From contig NZ_JAAOYX010000001.1 of NCBI RefSeq assembly GCF_011759605.1, positions 1,302,001 to 1,366,000 of the forward strand: 64,000 bases of DNA, read 5' to 3'. Both the position numbers and the translations under genes were made by a program. Of this stretch, positions 43,049 through 51,917 are shown piece after piece (positions within the stretch are counted from its first letter, which is position 1; the number at the start of each line of letters is the position of its first letter). Under the pieces are notes generated by a model, which was not told the origin of the DNA, did no database searches, and saw only the letters and a list, made by a program, of their open reading frames with translations. Origin of the DNA: Luteibacter sp. SG786. Its GTDB lineage: Bacteria; Pseudomonadota; Gammaproteobacteria; Xanthomonadales; Rhodanobacteraceae.

Positions 43049-43984
43049 ATGAATGACAGTCGCATCGATCTCAATCTCTTGGTGACGCTCGACGTGCTGC
43101 TTGCCGAACAAAACGTCACAAAAGCGGCAGATCGACTGCACCTCAGTCAGCCGGCTGTAAGCGCGCAACTGGCACGGCTTAGGGATTTGTTTGACGACCC
43201 GCTTCTGCTCCCGACACGTCGAGGCATGATCCCGACTGCCAAGGCGATCGAACTTGCACCGCAACTGAGAGACGCGCTGGATCACGTGCGCAGTGCGCTA
43301 CGTTCTCATCAGGACTTTGATCCCAGCAAGGCAGAACTGACCGTATCGATCGGTTGTACCGACTACATCCAGGCAGCCGTGGTGATGCCGTTCGTCTTGG
43401 CTCTCCGGCAGACGGCGCCGGGAGTACGGGTGGCCGTGAGGCATCTGGTGCCCGAGCTGATGGAGCAGCAACTGGGGAATAACGAAATCGATCTTGTTAT
43501 CGCTACGCCCGAGCGGCCGGCCCCGCACCTGCGGACCTGCCACTTATTCGACGAAAGTTATGTCCTTATAGGAAGGCACGGTCATCCTCGGCTGAAAGCG
43601 GGTATGACCATCGACGAATATGTCGAACTGGAGCACGTCGTGGTGTCACGGCGGGGTGGCGACTTCGAAACACCGGTGGACAGTGCTCTGGCGACACTTG
43701 GTTACCGGCGCAACGTCGTCTTGTCAGCGGCCTCCTTCTTGTTACTGCCGGAGATCGTCTTGGATAGCGATTTGGTTGCACTTGTGCCGAGGCGCCTGTT
43801 TCTCAGGCAATCCGAAAAACTCACGATGGTTGACCTGCCCTGGCTAGGTGAACAATTCAATGTCAGCCTGATCTGGCACGAGAGATGTCACAGGCATGCG
43901 GGCCACCGCTGGGTCCGAGATCTGATCGGAAGTCTGGTAGGGGACTTAGAGACACAACATGATAACCACCATAAGCAAGCATGA
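43049..43984 (+). CDS. LysR-family transcriptional regulator (NodD/SyrM-like branch)
   Basis: A 311-residue LysR protein: RIDLNLLVTLDVLLAEQNVT leads into the HTH (KAADRLHLSQPAVSAQLARLR) and an effector domain follows from about 95. The N-terminal wording places it near the NodD/PA0477-like branch. Divergent from the quinone reductase/MFS pair. The start ATG 43049 was taken over an upstream in-frame GTG. Its 3' end overlaps the next gene by 26 bases. Confidence 0.87.
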   Translation: MNDSRIDLNLLVTLDVLLAEQNVTKAADRLHLSQPAVSAQLARLRDLFDDPLLLPTRRGMIPTAKAIELAPQLRDALDHVRSALRSHQDFDPSKAELTVSIGCTDYIQAAVVMPFVLALRQTAPGVRVAVRHLVPELMEQQLGNNEIDLVIATPERPAPHLRTCHLFDESYVLIGRHGHPRLKAGMTIDEYVELEHVVVSRRGGDFETPVDSALATLGYRRNVVLSAASFLLLPEIVLDSDLVALVPRRLFLRQSEKLTMVDLPWLGEQFNVSLIWHERCHRHAGHRWVRDLIGSLVGDLETQHDNHHKQA

Positions 43985-44459
43985 TTTATCCGAATCCGAG
44001 GGTTTGCTCACTGCCCTGGTAAAGCTGAATAACGACCATGCGGTCGAGCTTTCATGGGTGGACGAAGATCGCCTGATGACACTGATCGACAGGGCCTTCA
44101 TGGCTGAGCGGGTTGGTCGTGCCGATGCGATGTTGATCGCTTTCGATCAAGCTGCGGACTATGACAGCCCCAATTTCCTGTGGTTTCGTGCCCGCTACTC
44201 TCGTTTTATCTACGTGGATCGGGTGGTGACTTCACAAGCTGCGCGTGGGAAAGGCTTGGCCAAGGCTCTTTATCGGAAGCTCATCGATCGAGCTCAAGCG
44301 GTGGGGCACGATCGAATCGTATGCGAAGTCAACTCGGACCCGCCGAACCCTGCCTCTGATGCGTTCCATCAAGCGCTGGGCTTCAGGCCTGTGGGCACGG
44401 CATCTCTCGGCAATGGCAAGGTCGTCACTTATTTGGAATTACCCCTTGAGCACGTGTAA
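43959..44459 (+). CDS. GNAT N-acetyltransferase
   Basis: A 166-residue GNAT protein. The acetyl-CoA loop is seen in QAARGKGLAKALYRKLID, and VCEVNSDPPNPASDAFHQALGF is the beta-6/alpha-4 part. It begins 26 bases before the LysR stop in another frame and is therefore likely translated with it. Base composition is AT-richer than the housekeeping genes. Acceptor unknown. Confidence 0.8.
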   Translation: MITTISKHDLSESEGLLTALVKLNNDHAVELSWVDEDRLMTLIDRAFMAERVGRADAMLIAFDQAADYDSPNFLWFRARYSRFIYVDRVVTSQAARGKGLAKALYRKLIDRAQAVGHDRIVCEVNSDPPNPASDAFHQALGFRPVGTASLGNGKVVTYLELPLEHV

Positions 44460-44564
44460 CAACGACGCGAGCTTTCAGCGTTACTCCCAATCTGCCGGAG
44501 AGTTCTGACCGCAAACCTGATTCAGATCAAAATCCGCCTAGCCCCTCCGTGATACCTGACTATC

Positions 44565-45719
44565 ATGTCTGAGGTCCATCAAAGCCGGCGTGTCTTCTTG
44601 TCCGCGCTTGCCACCGGAGGCGGGCTTATCGCAATGGGTGGCGCAACGGCGTTTGTGCTGAATGCGCGCGACCATTCCGGCTATGAGGAAGCTGTCAACG
44701 CCACGTGGCGACACAGCGACACCACCGATCTGCCGTCGGCGTCGGCCCAACGAGAGCTTGTCCGTTATGCCACCTTGGCGGCAAACAGCCATAACACGCA
44801 GCCTTGGCAATTTTGCCTCTCGGATCGCTCCATCCTGGTGTTGCCCGATTTCCGGCGCCGCTTGCCCGCTGTCGATCCCGACGATCATCATGTGTTCGCC
44901 AGCCTCGGCTGCGCCGTCGAGAACATGGTTCAAGCCGCCCGCGCTTTCGGACTTCAGGCAGTTCAGCGCTACGATCCCGATCGGCGCGGAATTCGGGTCG
45001 ACTTGGAGGCTGCGCCGCCCGAGCGGACAGAGTTGTTCGACGCTATTCCGCATCGTCAATCGACGCGCACGGTCTATGATGGGCGCTCGGTCCCACCCGA
45101 ACATCTCCGGCTCCTGGAAGCCGCAGGAAACGGTCAAGGCGTACGGATGCTGCTTTTCACGGAGCGGGAGCAGCGCGAGGAGATCCTCTCCTATCTGATC
45201 GCGGGGAACAGTGCGCAGATGGACGATGTCGCATTCACGGAAGAATTGAAATCGTGGATACGATTCAACTATGGCGAAGCCCTTTCGACGCGAGACGGCT
45301 TGTTTTCGAAATCCTCCGGCAATCCAGTGCTGCCGGGTTGGATGGGTCGTCTGATCCTCAATCTAGTGTTCACGAAGAATGCTGAAAACCGGAAATATGA
45401 GAGCCAGCTCAGAAGCTCGGCCGGCGTTGCCGTGTTCGTCTCGGACAAGAACGAACCCGCCTACTGGGCCGAAGCCGGACGCTGCAGTCAGCGTTTCGCC
45501 CTTCAGGCGACGGCTCTCCAACTCCGGCATGCCTTCATCAATCAGCCGGTCGAGGTTCCCGCCGTGCGGGGGCAATTTGCCACCTATCTTGGCATCGGCG
45601 GTCGTCGGCCGGATCTCGTGATGAGATTCGGGTACGGTCCTGAGATGCCGAGATCGCTTCGCCGTCCGGTCGAGCACGTCATTCTCCGGACGCACCCGGG
45701 GCGATCGTGTTGGCGGTGA
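44565..45719 (+). CDS. Tat-signal nitroreductase-family protein (Acg-like)
   Basis: A 384-residue protein with a twin-arginine leader (SRRVFLSALATGGG, residues 7-20) and a divergent nitroreductase fold: AANSHNTQPWQF near 75, HRQSTR near 163, and GRCSQRFALQATALQL near 310. Such Acg-like proteins bind FMN loosely and are poorly understood. The natural C terminus ends about RRPVEHVIL; the last ten codons read into a fragment homologous to the antisense of an SDR gene, so the 3' end was captured at a rearrangement junction. Confidence 0.75.
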   Translation: MSEVHQSRRVFLSALATGGGLIAMGGATAFVLNARDHSGYEEAVNATWRHSDTTDLPSASAQRELVRYATLAANSHNTQPWQFCLSDRSILVLPDFRRRLPAVDPDDHHVFASLGCAVENMVQAARAFGLQAVQRYDPDRRGIRVDLEAAPPERTELFDAIPHRQSTRTVYDGRSVPPEHLRLLEAAGNGQGVRMLLFTEREQREEILSYLIAGNSAQMDDVAFTEELKSWIRFNYGEALSTRDGLFSKSSGNPVLPGWMGRLILNLVFTKNAENRKYESQLRSSAGVAVFVSDKNEPAYWAEAGRCSQRFALQATALQLRHAFINQPVEVPAVRGQFATYLGIGGRRPDLVMRFGYGPEMPRSLRRPVEHVILRTHPGRSCWR

Positions 45720-45868
45720 TGCCGCGGCTGCCGAATTCCTTCACCATGTAGAGTCGGGCGATGCTGAGCGCGGTGTTGCGGCCGAGGCCGCGGTTGGCGC
45801 CGGTAACGATCGAAATGGTGTTCATCGAAGGCTCCTTGGTGGGCTGGTGATTGGGTGTGATCACTATC
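45695..45868 (-). pseudogene. Internally deleted duplicate of the SDR at 47654-48406
   Basis: From 45695 to 45753 this matches 47850-47908 with one mismatch, and from 45755 to 45868 it matches 48336-48448 with about nine, including 43 bases upstream of the start codon. The bases between those blocks in the full copy (about 430) are missing. The frame MNTISIVTGANRGLG... runs straight into LYMVKEFGSRGITAN, losing the Ser and Tyr-x3-Lys catalytic part, so it cannot be a working SDR. Confidence 0.8.
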
Positions 45869-46030
45869 GGCTTCCGAAGCCTGTTGTTCGCGGAGATCGC
45901 CGGCCTTCCGGTGTCACCGGACCTGACGACCCTGGCTACATGGCGCGCCAAGGTCGACGAATTGCCGTACGTGAAGAACCGTAAGGCGCAAGAAATTCTA
46001 CCCAGCGACCTCGCGCGCCTCGGTCAATGA
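45869..46030 (+). pseudogene. Glutathione S-transferase C-terminal fragment
   Basis: This 53-codon frame ends with TGA 46028-46030 and reads LLFAEIAGLPV ... LATWRAKVDELPYVKNR ... LPSDLARLG, the style of a GST C-terminal helical domain. The N-terminal thioredoxin-fold part is absent: the sequence joins directly to the SDR remnant at about 45868. It is likely the stump of a GST gene cut by the same rearrangement. Confidence 0.55.
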
Positions 46031-46059
46031 CACGAGCCGGCCTCACGAGAAAATCGATG

Positions 46060-46094
46060 CCGAGATTTGCCTGGCGTGAGCCCAGAAATCTCGG
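46060..46094. terminator. Hairpin after the GST fragment
   Basis: CCGAGATTT (46060-46068) pairs with AAATCTCGG (46086-46094) around a 17-base loop, 30 bases after the GST stop, followed by GTTCTT. Possibly the terminator of the former GST gene. Confidence 0.45.
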
Positions 46095-46201
46095 GTTCTT
46101 GGCTAATGTTCTCTGCTGCTTTGGCGGCAGTCGATGAAGGCGTCCAAACGCCCTATGCCGAGTTCCCGGCGCGCATGAGAGTGATCTCCCGTGAGGCACA
46201 C

Positions 46202-46247
46202 TTGACGTTTCGTTCGCTACCTTGCAATATTCGTACGGTAGCAAACG
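46202..46247 (+). promoter_or_regulatory. marR promoter overlapped by an inverted repeat
   Basis: A -35 TTGACG (46202-46207) and -10 CAATAT (46225-46230) are 17 bases apart. CGTTCGCTACC (46211-46221) and GGTAGCAAACG (46237-46247) form an inverted repeat with one mismatch across the -10, as expected for autorepression. Confidence 0.65.
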
Positions 46248-46263
46248 ATATGGAAGGGCCGAA

Positions 46264-46713
46264 ATGCGGCATGGACAAGACGGCGAACATGTATCGGTGG
46301 GGGCATGGACGAAGCGCTGCTACCTGGCGGGGCGCGCTGTGATGGACGCGGCCCTGCGGCCTTTCGATCTGGGTTCGACGCAGTGGTATGTCCTCTGGCA
46401 TCTGAAGAGCGGCGGCCCGATCGTGCAGCGCGATCTTGGACGTGCGCTGGAACTTGAACGGGCGACCTTAAGCGGGATCGTTGCCACGCTTGTTCGCAAA
46501 GGGTTGATAGAGCAGACATCGGGTGGCGAAGACCAGCGCCAGCGTCTTTTGACCATGACGAGTTCGGGTGAGGCCCTGTGGCGGCAGCTCCCGGATCTCT
46601 CCTTCATAAGCCAAGCCGCTTTCGACGGCATCGACGAGGCCGATCTGGCCACGACCACCCGCGTTCTCCGGCTGGCAACGGAGCGGCTGCAAGCACTTGC
46701 ACGAACGGTATGA
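46264..46713 (+). CDS. MarR-family transcriptional regulator
   Basis: A 149-residue winged-helix protein: WYVLWHLKSGGPIVQRDLGRAL, then ERATLSGIVATLVRKGLIEQ and the wing (GGEDQRQRLLTMTSSG). The start ATG 46264 has GGAAGG at 46252-46257. It overlaps an inverted-repeat promoter and is followed 4 bases later by an epimerase gene, so the two form an operon. MarR proteins usually sense phenolics or oxidants; the ligand is unknown. Confidence 0.85.
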   Translation: MRHGQDGEHVSVGAWTKRCYLAGRAVMDAALRPFDLGSTQWYVLWHLKSGGPIVQRDLGRALELERATLSGIVATLVRKGLIEQTSGGEDQRQRLLTMTSSGEALWRQLPDLSFISQAAFDGIDEADLATTTRVLRLATERLQALARTV

Positions 46714-46717
46714 GCCA

Positions 46718-47533
46718 ATGACGATCCTGATTACGGGTGCCACCGGTCTTGTTGGCGAACGCCTTGTCCCTCGGCTGGTGGACACGGGTGTTGCCTGTCG
46801 GCTTCTGCTGCGGGCAGGGAAAACCTGCCCACCGGGAGCAACGGCCGTGACGGGCGACATACTTGACCCATCGACGCTGCCGGACGCCGTCCGGGGTGTT
46901 TCGGCGATCGTTCATCTCGCGGCCGTTTTTCGTACCTCGGATACCGATCTGATCTGGAGAAGTAATCTCGAGGGCACCCGCAACCTGATTGCCGCCGCGG
47001 AGGCACATGCGCCGGACGCCCGCTTCATCCTCGCGAGCACCACGAATGTGTATGACAAAAATTCGACCCGGCCTGCTCGGGAGGCCGACAGTGTTGCGCC
47101 GGAACAAGCGTATCCCGCCAGCAAGGTCGGGGCAGAAAAGCTCCTGCGTGAGAGTGGCCTGAACTGGTCCATCTTGCGGCTTCCTTTTGTTTACGGCGAT
47201 GGCGACGGTCATTTGGAGATGCTGCCGAAGCACTTGCACACCTTCGGCTTCCATCCTGCCCATCGGGTGAGCACGATCCACCATAGGGACATTGCCACGG
47301 CGATGAGACCGGCGCTCGCAGGCGCCTTCGACGGCCGGATCCTCAACCTATCCGACGAAGCCCCGACGACGGTCTACGAATTGGCGGGGCTTGTCGGCGA
47401 GACGATGGAACCCTCGGCCGAGGCGATGCAGAACCCTTGGTACCTTCATGTCGATGCATCGCTGGCGCGAAGTCTCGGTTTTCAGCCGACCGTCAGGACG
47501 GTGTATCAGGCCGCGCAGGAAGGCATCCTCTAG
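46718..47533 (+). CDS. NAD(P)-dependent epimerase/dehydratase (extended SDR)
   Basis: A 271-residue extended-SDR protein with TGATGLVGERL (NAD loop), VIHLAAVF and the YxxxK-type active site YPASKVGAEKLL. It is the probable target of the MarR regulator encoded 4 bases upstream. Substrate unknown; comparable proteins reduce ketones or act on nucleotide sugars. Confidence 0.82.
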   Translation: MTILITGATGLVGERLVPRLVDTGVACRLLLRAGKTCPPGATAVTGDILDPSTLPDAVRGVSAIVHLAAVFRTSDTDLIWRSNLEGTRNLIAAAEAHAPDARFILASTTNVYDKNSTRPAREADSVAPEQAYPASKVGAEKLLRESGLNWSILRLPFVYGDGDGHLEMLPKHLHTFGFHPAHRVSTIHHRDIATAMRPALAGAFDGRILNLSDEAPTTVYELAGLVGETMEPSAEAMQNPWYLHVDASLARSLGFQPTVRTVYQAAQEGIL

Positions 47534-47653
47534 GGCTGCTGGCGGTCGACAGGACGACCGCGGAGCCGATAGCGCGGCAGGATGAGAACAACGGGGTAGC
47601 ATCTGGATGCCGGCCCGGTCGCGTCGAGGCAGCCCGGGCCGGCTCGTCATGGC

Positions 47654-48406
47654 TCAGATGTTCTGACCGCCCGACACTTCGATGCGCTGCGCGGTGACCC
47701 AGCGATTATCCGGGCCGAGCAGGCTGGCGACGGCCGGGCCGATGTCTTCCGGCAGGCCGACGCGGCCTAGCGCGATCATCGCGGCGAACGCCTCGTTGTA
47801 GGCCGGCGTGTCGCGGACGGCGCCGCCGAGGAAGTCGGTTTCGATGGCGCCCGGGGCGATCGTGTTGGCGGTGATGCCGCGGCTGCCGAATTCCTTCGCC
47901 ATGTAGAGCGTGAGGATCTCCACCGCGCCCTTGGCCGCCGAATAAGCCGAGAAGCCCGGATAGGACACGCGGGTCAGGCCCGACGAGAAGTTCACGATGC
48001 GGCCGCCGTCGGCCATCAGCGGGACCAGCGTCTGGGTCAGGAAGAACACGCCCTTTACGTGCACGTTGAACAGCTGGTCGAACTGCGCCTCGGTGGTCTC
48101 GGCGATACCGGCCATCTCGCCGTGGCCCGCATTGTTGACCAGGTGGTCGAACGTGTCGCGGCCCCACGACTTCAGGGTTTCGCGGACCTTTTCTGCGAAT
48201 CCTGCAAAGGCCGAGATGTCGGAGACGTCGAGCTGGATGGCAACCGCCTTGCGGCCGAGCGACTCGATGTCGGCAACGACTTCCCGCGCCTGGTCCGCAC
48301 CGTTGCGATAGGTAAAGATCACGTCGCCGCCGTGCCGGGCGATGCTGAGAGCGGTGTTGCGGCCGAGGCCGCGGTTGGCGCCCGTAACGATCGAAATAGT
48401 GTTCAT
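47654..48406 (-). CDS. Short-chain dehydrogenase/reductase
   Basis: A 250-residue classical SDR: TGANRGLG (8-15), NNAGHG, Ser142, Tyr155 and Lys159 (YSAAK). GGAG lies 7 bases before the ATG. It diverges from an AraC gene; the spacer carries direct repeats that may be the activator's site. An internally deleted copy of its ends exists at 45695-45868. Confidence 0.9.
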   Translation of the reverse strand: MNTISIVTGANRGLGRNTALSIARHGGDVIFTYRNGADQAREVVADIESLGRKAVAIQLDVSDISAFAGFAEKVRETLKSWGRDTFDHLVNNAGHGEMAGIAETTEAQFDQLFNVHVKGVFFLTQTLVPLMADGGRIVNFSSGLTRVSYPGFSAYSAAKGAVEILTLYMAKEFGSRGITANTIAPGAIETDFLGGAVRDTPAYNEAFAAMIALGRVGLPEDIGPAVASLLGPDNRWVTAQRIEVSGGQNI

Positions 48407-48491
48407 CGATGGCTCCATAGTGGGTTGGTGATTGGGTGTACTCACTATGGGCGGCCGACGTGGCTCGATGTTGCCGGTTCCTCGGTCATGG

Positions 48492-48510
48492 TTGCCTATT
48501 CCTACGAAAA
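48492..48510 (+). promoter_or_regulatory. Candidate AraC-binding motif, copy 1
   Basis: TTGCCTATTCCTACGAAAA, in the SDR/AraC spacer. A second copy lies 84 bases downstream (48577), eight helical turns away, and a related sequence occurs in the next AraC/SDR spacer at 51799-51817. Confidence 0.55.
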
Positions 48511-48576
48511 TGCGCCGTCGCGCCATTGCTTTACGTAGTGCAGATAGGGCCCATTTGCCCATATCTGCGCCATCCC

Positions 48577-48593
48577 TGCCTATTCCTCTGAAA
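48577..48593 (+). promoter_or_regulatory. Candidate AraC-binding motif, copy 2
   Basis: TGCCTATTCCTCTGAAA, 15 of 17 bases identical to the copy at 48493-48509 and ending 38 bases before the AraC start. Between the copies CAGATA and TATCTG (48541-48567) form an inverted repeat. Confidence 0.5.
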
Positions 48594-48631
48594 GCGTTGC
48601 CAGCCGGAACGGTGCGGATTACGCTCCGCCC

Positions 48632-49525
48632 ATGACCCGCACCTTGCTCGACACAGCCAGGCGTTACGCGGAGGCGCATGCCGATGCCGCCGGTATTGCC
48701 GTGACGCCGGTGCCGGGCGTGGCGATCGTGCGGCAGGTCTCTCCCACCGCCTTGCAGTACGCCGTATCGAAGCCGCTCGTTGCCCTGGTGCTGCAAGGTC
48801 ATAAGCGGGTGGCGATGGGCAGCGACACGTTCGACTTCGGCGCGGGAGAGTCGCTGCTGATCACCGCGGATGTGCCGACGGTGAGCCAGATCACCGAGGC
48901 GACGATTGCGGCGCCTTACGTGTCGCTGGTGCTCGATCTCGATATTGCGGTGATCGAGAGCCTGGTGATGGAGATGGGGCCAGCCCCTTTCGTCGCCGGC
49001 GCACCGGTTCGTGTGGACCCCACTGAGGGTGAAGTGGCCGACGCAGCCTTGCGTCTCCTTCGTCTTCTCGACCGCCCGGCATCCGTGCCGATCCTGCAGA
49101 AGCAACTCATCCGCGAACTGCATTTCTGGCTATTGTCCGGGCGCCACGGCGGGGCCATCCGGAACCTGGGCGTTCCAGAAAGCCATGCCCAGCGCGTTGG
49201 CCGGGCCGTCGCGCTCATACGCGACAACCTGGCGAAACCGCTTAGGGTGGAACAGTTGGCAGCCGTTGCCGGAATGAGCCCGTCGTCGTTCCACGAGCAT
49301 TTCCGCGCGGTGACCTCGTTGTCGCCTCTGCAGTTCCAGAAGCAACTCCGCCTGATCGAGGCTCGGCGGCTCATGCTTTCGGAAGGCCAGATGATCAGCC
49401 ATGTGGCCTACGCGGTGGGTTATGAGAGCGTGCCGCAATTCACTCGCGAATATGGGCGGATGTTCGGCTTGCCGCCGGCACGCGACATGAAAGCCGCGAA
49501 AACCCGACTTCAGACGGCAGCGTGA
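48632..49525 (+). CDS. AraC-family regulator with AraC_N domain
   Basis: A 297-residue regulator: cupin-like N domain (VALVLQGHKRVAMG ... PYVSLVLDLD) and two C-terminal HTH motifs from about 190 (LAAVAGMSPSSFHEHFRAVT; AYAVGYESVPQFTREYGRMF). This YqhC-like class often activates an adjacent oxidoreductase in response to aldehydes. Here it is divergent from an SDR and resembles the proteins encoded at 50801 and 58581. Confidence 0.87.
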   Translation: MTRTLLDTARRYAEAHADAAGIAVTPVPGVAIVRQVSPTALQYAVSKPLVALVLQGHKRVAMGSDTFDFGAGESLLITADVPTVSQITEATIAAPYVSLVLDLDIAVIESLVMEMGPAPFVAGAPVRVDPTEGEVADAALRLLRLLDRPASVPILQKQLIRELHFWLLSGRHGGAIRNLGVPESHAQRVGRAVALIRDNLAKPLRVEQLAAVAGMSPSSFHEHFRAVTSLSPLQFQKQLRLIEARRLMLSEGQMISHVAYAVGYESVPQFTREYGRMFGLPPARDMKAAKTRLQTAA

Positions 49526-49570
49526 AGCGCTGGGCGCTTGTCCGGATCGATTCGCTTCGCTCGCCCGGCA

Positions 49571-49939
49571 TCAAGCCGTAGGCAAAGCATCGCGCTCGGC
49601 GAAGATGCGTGCCATTTCCGCGGCGTGCTCGGTTCCCCACGTGCACAGCGGGACGATCGCGTCGGCCAGGCTGCGACCAAGTGGAGTCAGAGCGTAGTCC
49701 ACCCGCGGCGGTACCTCCTTGTAGTCGGTCCGCGACAGTACGCGATCTGCCTCTAGATCCTTCAATTGCTGGATGAGCACTTTGTCGGCGACGCCCTCAA
49801 TCAAGCGCTTGAGTTCGCCATAGCGCTTCGGTCCGTTGCGTAGGAAAAACAGGATCAGCGGCTTCCACTTGCCCGAGATGATGCGGAGCGTGGCATTGAG
49901 TCCGCAGCCGGTATCGCAGATTTCAGCGGATGCCGTCAT
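49571..49939 (-). CDS. HxlR-family transcriptional regulator
   Basis: A 122-residue winged-helix protein with the HxlR order: CGLNATLRIISGKWKPLILFFL, GPKRYGELKRLI, LIQQLKDLEADRVLSR, YALTPLGRSL. Two Cys (8 and 12) in the N-terminal tail may act as redox or electrophile sensors, as in YodB/HypR-type members. Divergent from an SDR across 106 bases. Confidence 0.88.
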   Translation of the reverse strand: MTASAEICDTGCGLNATLRIISGKWKPLILFFLRNGPKRYGELKRLIEGVADKVLIQQLKDLEADRVLSRTDYKEVPPRVDYALTPLGRSLADAIVPLCTWGTEHAAEMARIFAERDALPTA

Positions 49940-49990
49940 TTGGTACTTACCTAAAAGTGCATACTTGTCCTTAGGTTATCACGGGTCATA

Positions 49991-50005
49991 CTTACTTCAA
50001 GTAAG
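49991..50005. promoter_or_regulatory. Candidate HxlR operator
   Basis: CTTACTT-C-AAGTAAG is a perfect 7-bp inverted repeat in the HxlR/SDR spacer; related TACTTAC and TACTTGT half sites precede it at about 49944 and 49963. Confidence 0.55.
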
Positions 50006-50045
50006 CAGTTCTCTGCTTCCCTACAACTCAACAAGGACCCACGAG

Positions 50046-50780
50046 ATGACCAGACTGAATGCAAAGACCGCAGTAATCACCGGCGGCGCCACCGGCATCG
50101 GCCGCGCCGCGGCAAAGCGCTTTATCGAGGAGGGCGCCTTCGTCTTCATCTTCGGCCGCCGGCAGGAGGCACTCGACGCTGCCGTGGCCGACCTTGGCCC
50201 CAATGCTCGCGCTGTAAAGGGCTCGGTTTCCGACGAGGCCGATCTCGACCGGCTCTACGCCGCAGTGAAAGCCGAGCGCGGCACCCTCGACATCGTTTTC
50301 GCCAATGCCGGGACGGGAAGTCCGCTTCCGCTCGGCCAGATCACCGCCGGGCACATCGACGACACCTTCGATACCAACGTGAAGGGCACGATCTTCACGG
50401 TCCAGAAGGCGCTGCCGCTGATGGGGCCGGGCGGTTCGATCATCCTGACCGGATCGAGCGCCGGCACCACAGGCGCACCGGCGTTCAGCGCCTACAGCGC
50501 GAGCAAGGCGGCTGTGCGCAACCTCGCCAAAACCTGGGCAGAAGATTTGAAGGGCACTGGCATCCGGGTCAACGTGTTGTCGCCCGGAGCAACGGCCACC
50601 GAACTGGCGAAGGAAGCTCTGGGCGAGGAGGGCCAGAAGGTCTTCGCTGCGATGACGCCGCTCCAGCGCATGGCCGATCCGGCGGAAATCGGGGCGGTGG
50701 CGGCGTTTCTCGCATCATCGGACAGCAGCTTCATGACCGCCAGCGAAGTCGCCGTAGACGGAGGGCTTGCGCAACTCTGA
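50046..50780 (+). CDS. Short-chain dehydrogenase/reductase
   Basis: A 244-residue classical SDR: TGGATGIG (NAD(P) loop), NAGTGSPLP, Ser in ILTGSSAGTTG and YSASK. FGRRQEALDAAV after strand 2 suggests NADP. It is the likely HxlR target. The ATG 50046 was chosen because the family begins directly with MTRLNAKTAVITGG. It converges on the AraC gene at 50801. Confidence 0.9.
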   Translation: MTRLNAKTAVITGGATGIGRAAAKRFIEEGAFVFIFGRRQEALDAAVADLGPNARAVKGSVSDEADLDRLYAAVKAERGTLDIVFANAGTGSPLPLGQITAGHIDDTFDTNVKGTIFTVQKALPLMGPGGSIILTGSSAGTTGAPAFSAYSASKAAVRNLAKTWAEDLKGTGIRVNVLSPGATATELAKEALGEEGQKVFAAMTPLQRMADPAEIGAVAAFLASSDSSFMTASEVAVDGGLAQL

Positions 50781-50800
50781 CGTCGGATGCTCTTGCAGCA

Positions 50801-51745
50801 CTACTCGCAGTCCGGCACAAAATCCGGCCAGGCCGATTCGGCCTTGACGCGTAGGATGTTCCGCATTCGGCGGGCTTCTTCTATCGGTGGCCGCCCGAAG
50901 AGGCGCTTGAACTCCCGGCTGAAATGCGACGGGCTTTCATAGCCAACGCGTGCGGATGCATCGATGGCCGATAGACCGCTGCGGATCATCAGCAGGCGTG
51001 CCTGATGCAGGCGCGTGGATTTCAGGTACTGGGCCGGCGAGCTGTGCGTGACCGCCTTGAAGTGGTTGTGAAACGACGGCAGGCTCATATTGGCCTCGCG
51101 GGCCAGATCCGACACTTCGATGTGCTCATGGAAAGCGGTTTGAATCTTGCGGATGGCCCGCGCGATCTGGCCGAATCGATCCCGTTGCGTCAACGCCGCC
51201 CGTAGAGCCGGTCCTTGTTCGCCGACCAGCACGCGATAGTAGATTTCGCGCAACAGGCCGGGCCCGAGCGCATGCGTCTCGAGCGGGCGTTCGAGGGCGC
51301 GCAAGAGCCGAAGCACGGTATCGGCCAATTCGGCATCCATCACCGTTGAAGCCATGCCGAGTGGCGTCGCGTCGGGCGCCGGCAGTTCGCGCTCCAGCGC
51401 CAGCAGCAGGTCGGCCAGCATCGCCAGATCGAGGCGGATCGACAGCGCCAGCATGGGCTGCTCTTTCGTCGCCTCGGTCTGGCTGATGAACGGCAACGGC
51501 ACGGACAGCACCAGATAGTGTTGCGGGTCATACAGGTACGTGTGTTCGCCGAGGAAACCCCGTTTTCTTCCCTGGCAAACGATCACGATGCACGGCTCGT
51601 AGAGGACTGGCGTATGCGGTAGCGATGCGTCGGCCCGCAGCAGTCGAACGTCGGCCAGTCCCGTCCGGTTATAGCCTTCCTCGGGCGCCAGCCGGAGCAG
51701 GCGCGCCACCATCCTTTGTTGAAGTCGTTCGCCCGGCACAGCCAT
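50801..51745 (-). CDS. AraC-family regulator with AraC_N domain
   Basis: A 314-residue AraC protein of the same class as its neighbour at 48632: EPCIVIVCQGRKRGFLG in the cupin part, and the HTH pair LAREANMSLPSFHNHFKAVT / ARVGYESPSHFSREFKRLFG. It diverges from two SDR genes. Its spacer contains a palindrome and one copy of the TTGCCTATT motif. Confidence 0.87.
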   Translation of the reverse strand: MAVPGERLQQRMVARLLRLAPEEGYNRTGLADVRLLRADASLPHTPVLYEPCIVIVCQGRKRGFLGEHTYLYDPQHYLVLSVPLPFISQTEATKEQPMLALSIRLDLAMLADLLLALERELPAPDATPLGMASTVMDAELADTVLRLLRALERPLETHALGPGLLREIYYRVLVGEQGPALRAALTQRDRFGQIARAIRKIQTAFHEHIEVSDLAREANMSLPSFHNHFKAVTHSSPAQYLKSTRLHQARLLMIRSGLSAIDASARVGYESPSHFSREFKRLFGRPPIEEARRMRNILRVKAESAWPDFVPDCE

Positions 51746-51794
51746 TGCCCTCCCTTTTTAGCAATATACACCGTGCTTTCCACCATCGTTTAAA

Positions 51795-51817
51795 CCTATT
51801 TTTATAGAAATAGGCAA
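51795..51817. promoter_or_regulatory. Palindrome with TTGCCTATT motif in the AraC/SDR spacer
   Basis: CCTATTTTTATAGAAATAGG (51795-51814) is an inverted repeat with 7-bp arms. Its right part, read on the minus strand as TTGCCTATTTCTATAAAAA (51817-51799), matches the 48492 site at 16 of 19 positions. Confidence 0.5.
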
Positions 51818-51917
51818 TCTTCGTTTTCTTATGGATATTAGCGAACGGGGCGGGGCCGCCTAGCATGCGTGTTGCTGATCGAATCGCCCATCGGCGATTT
51901 CAACACCGGGAATACGC

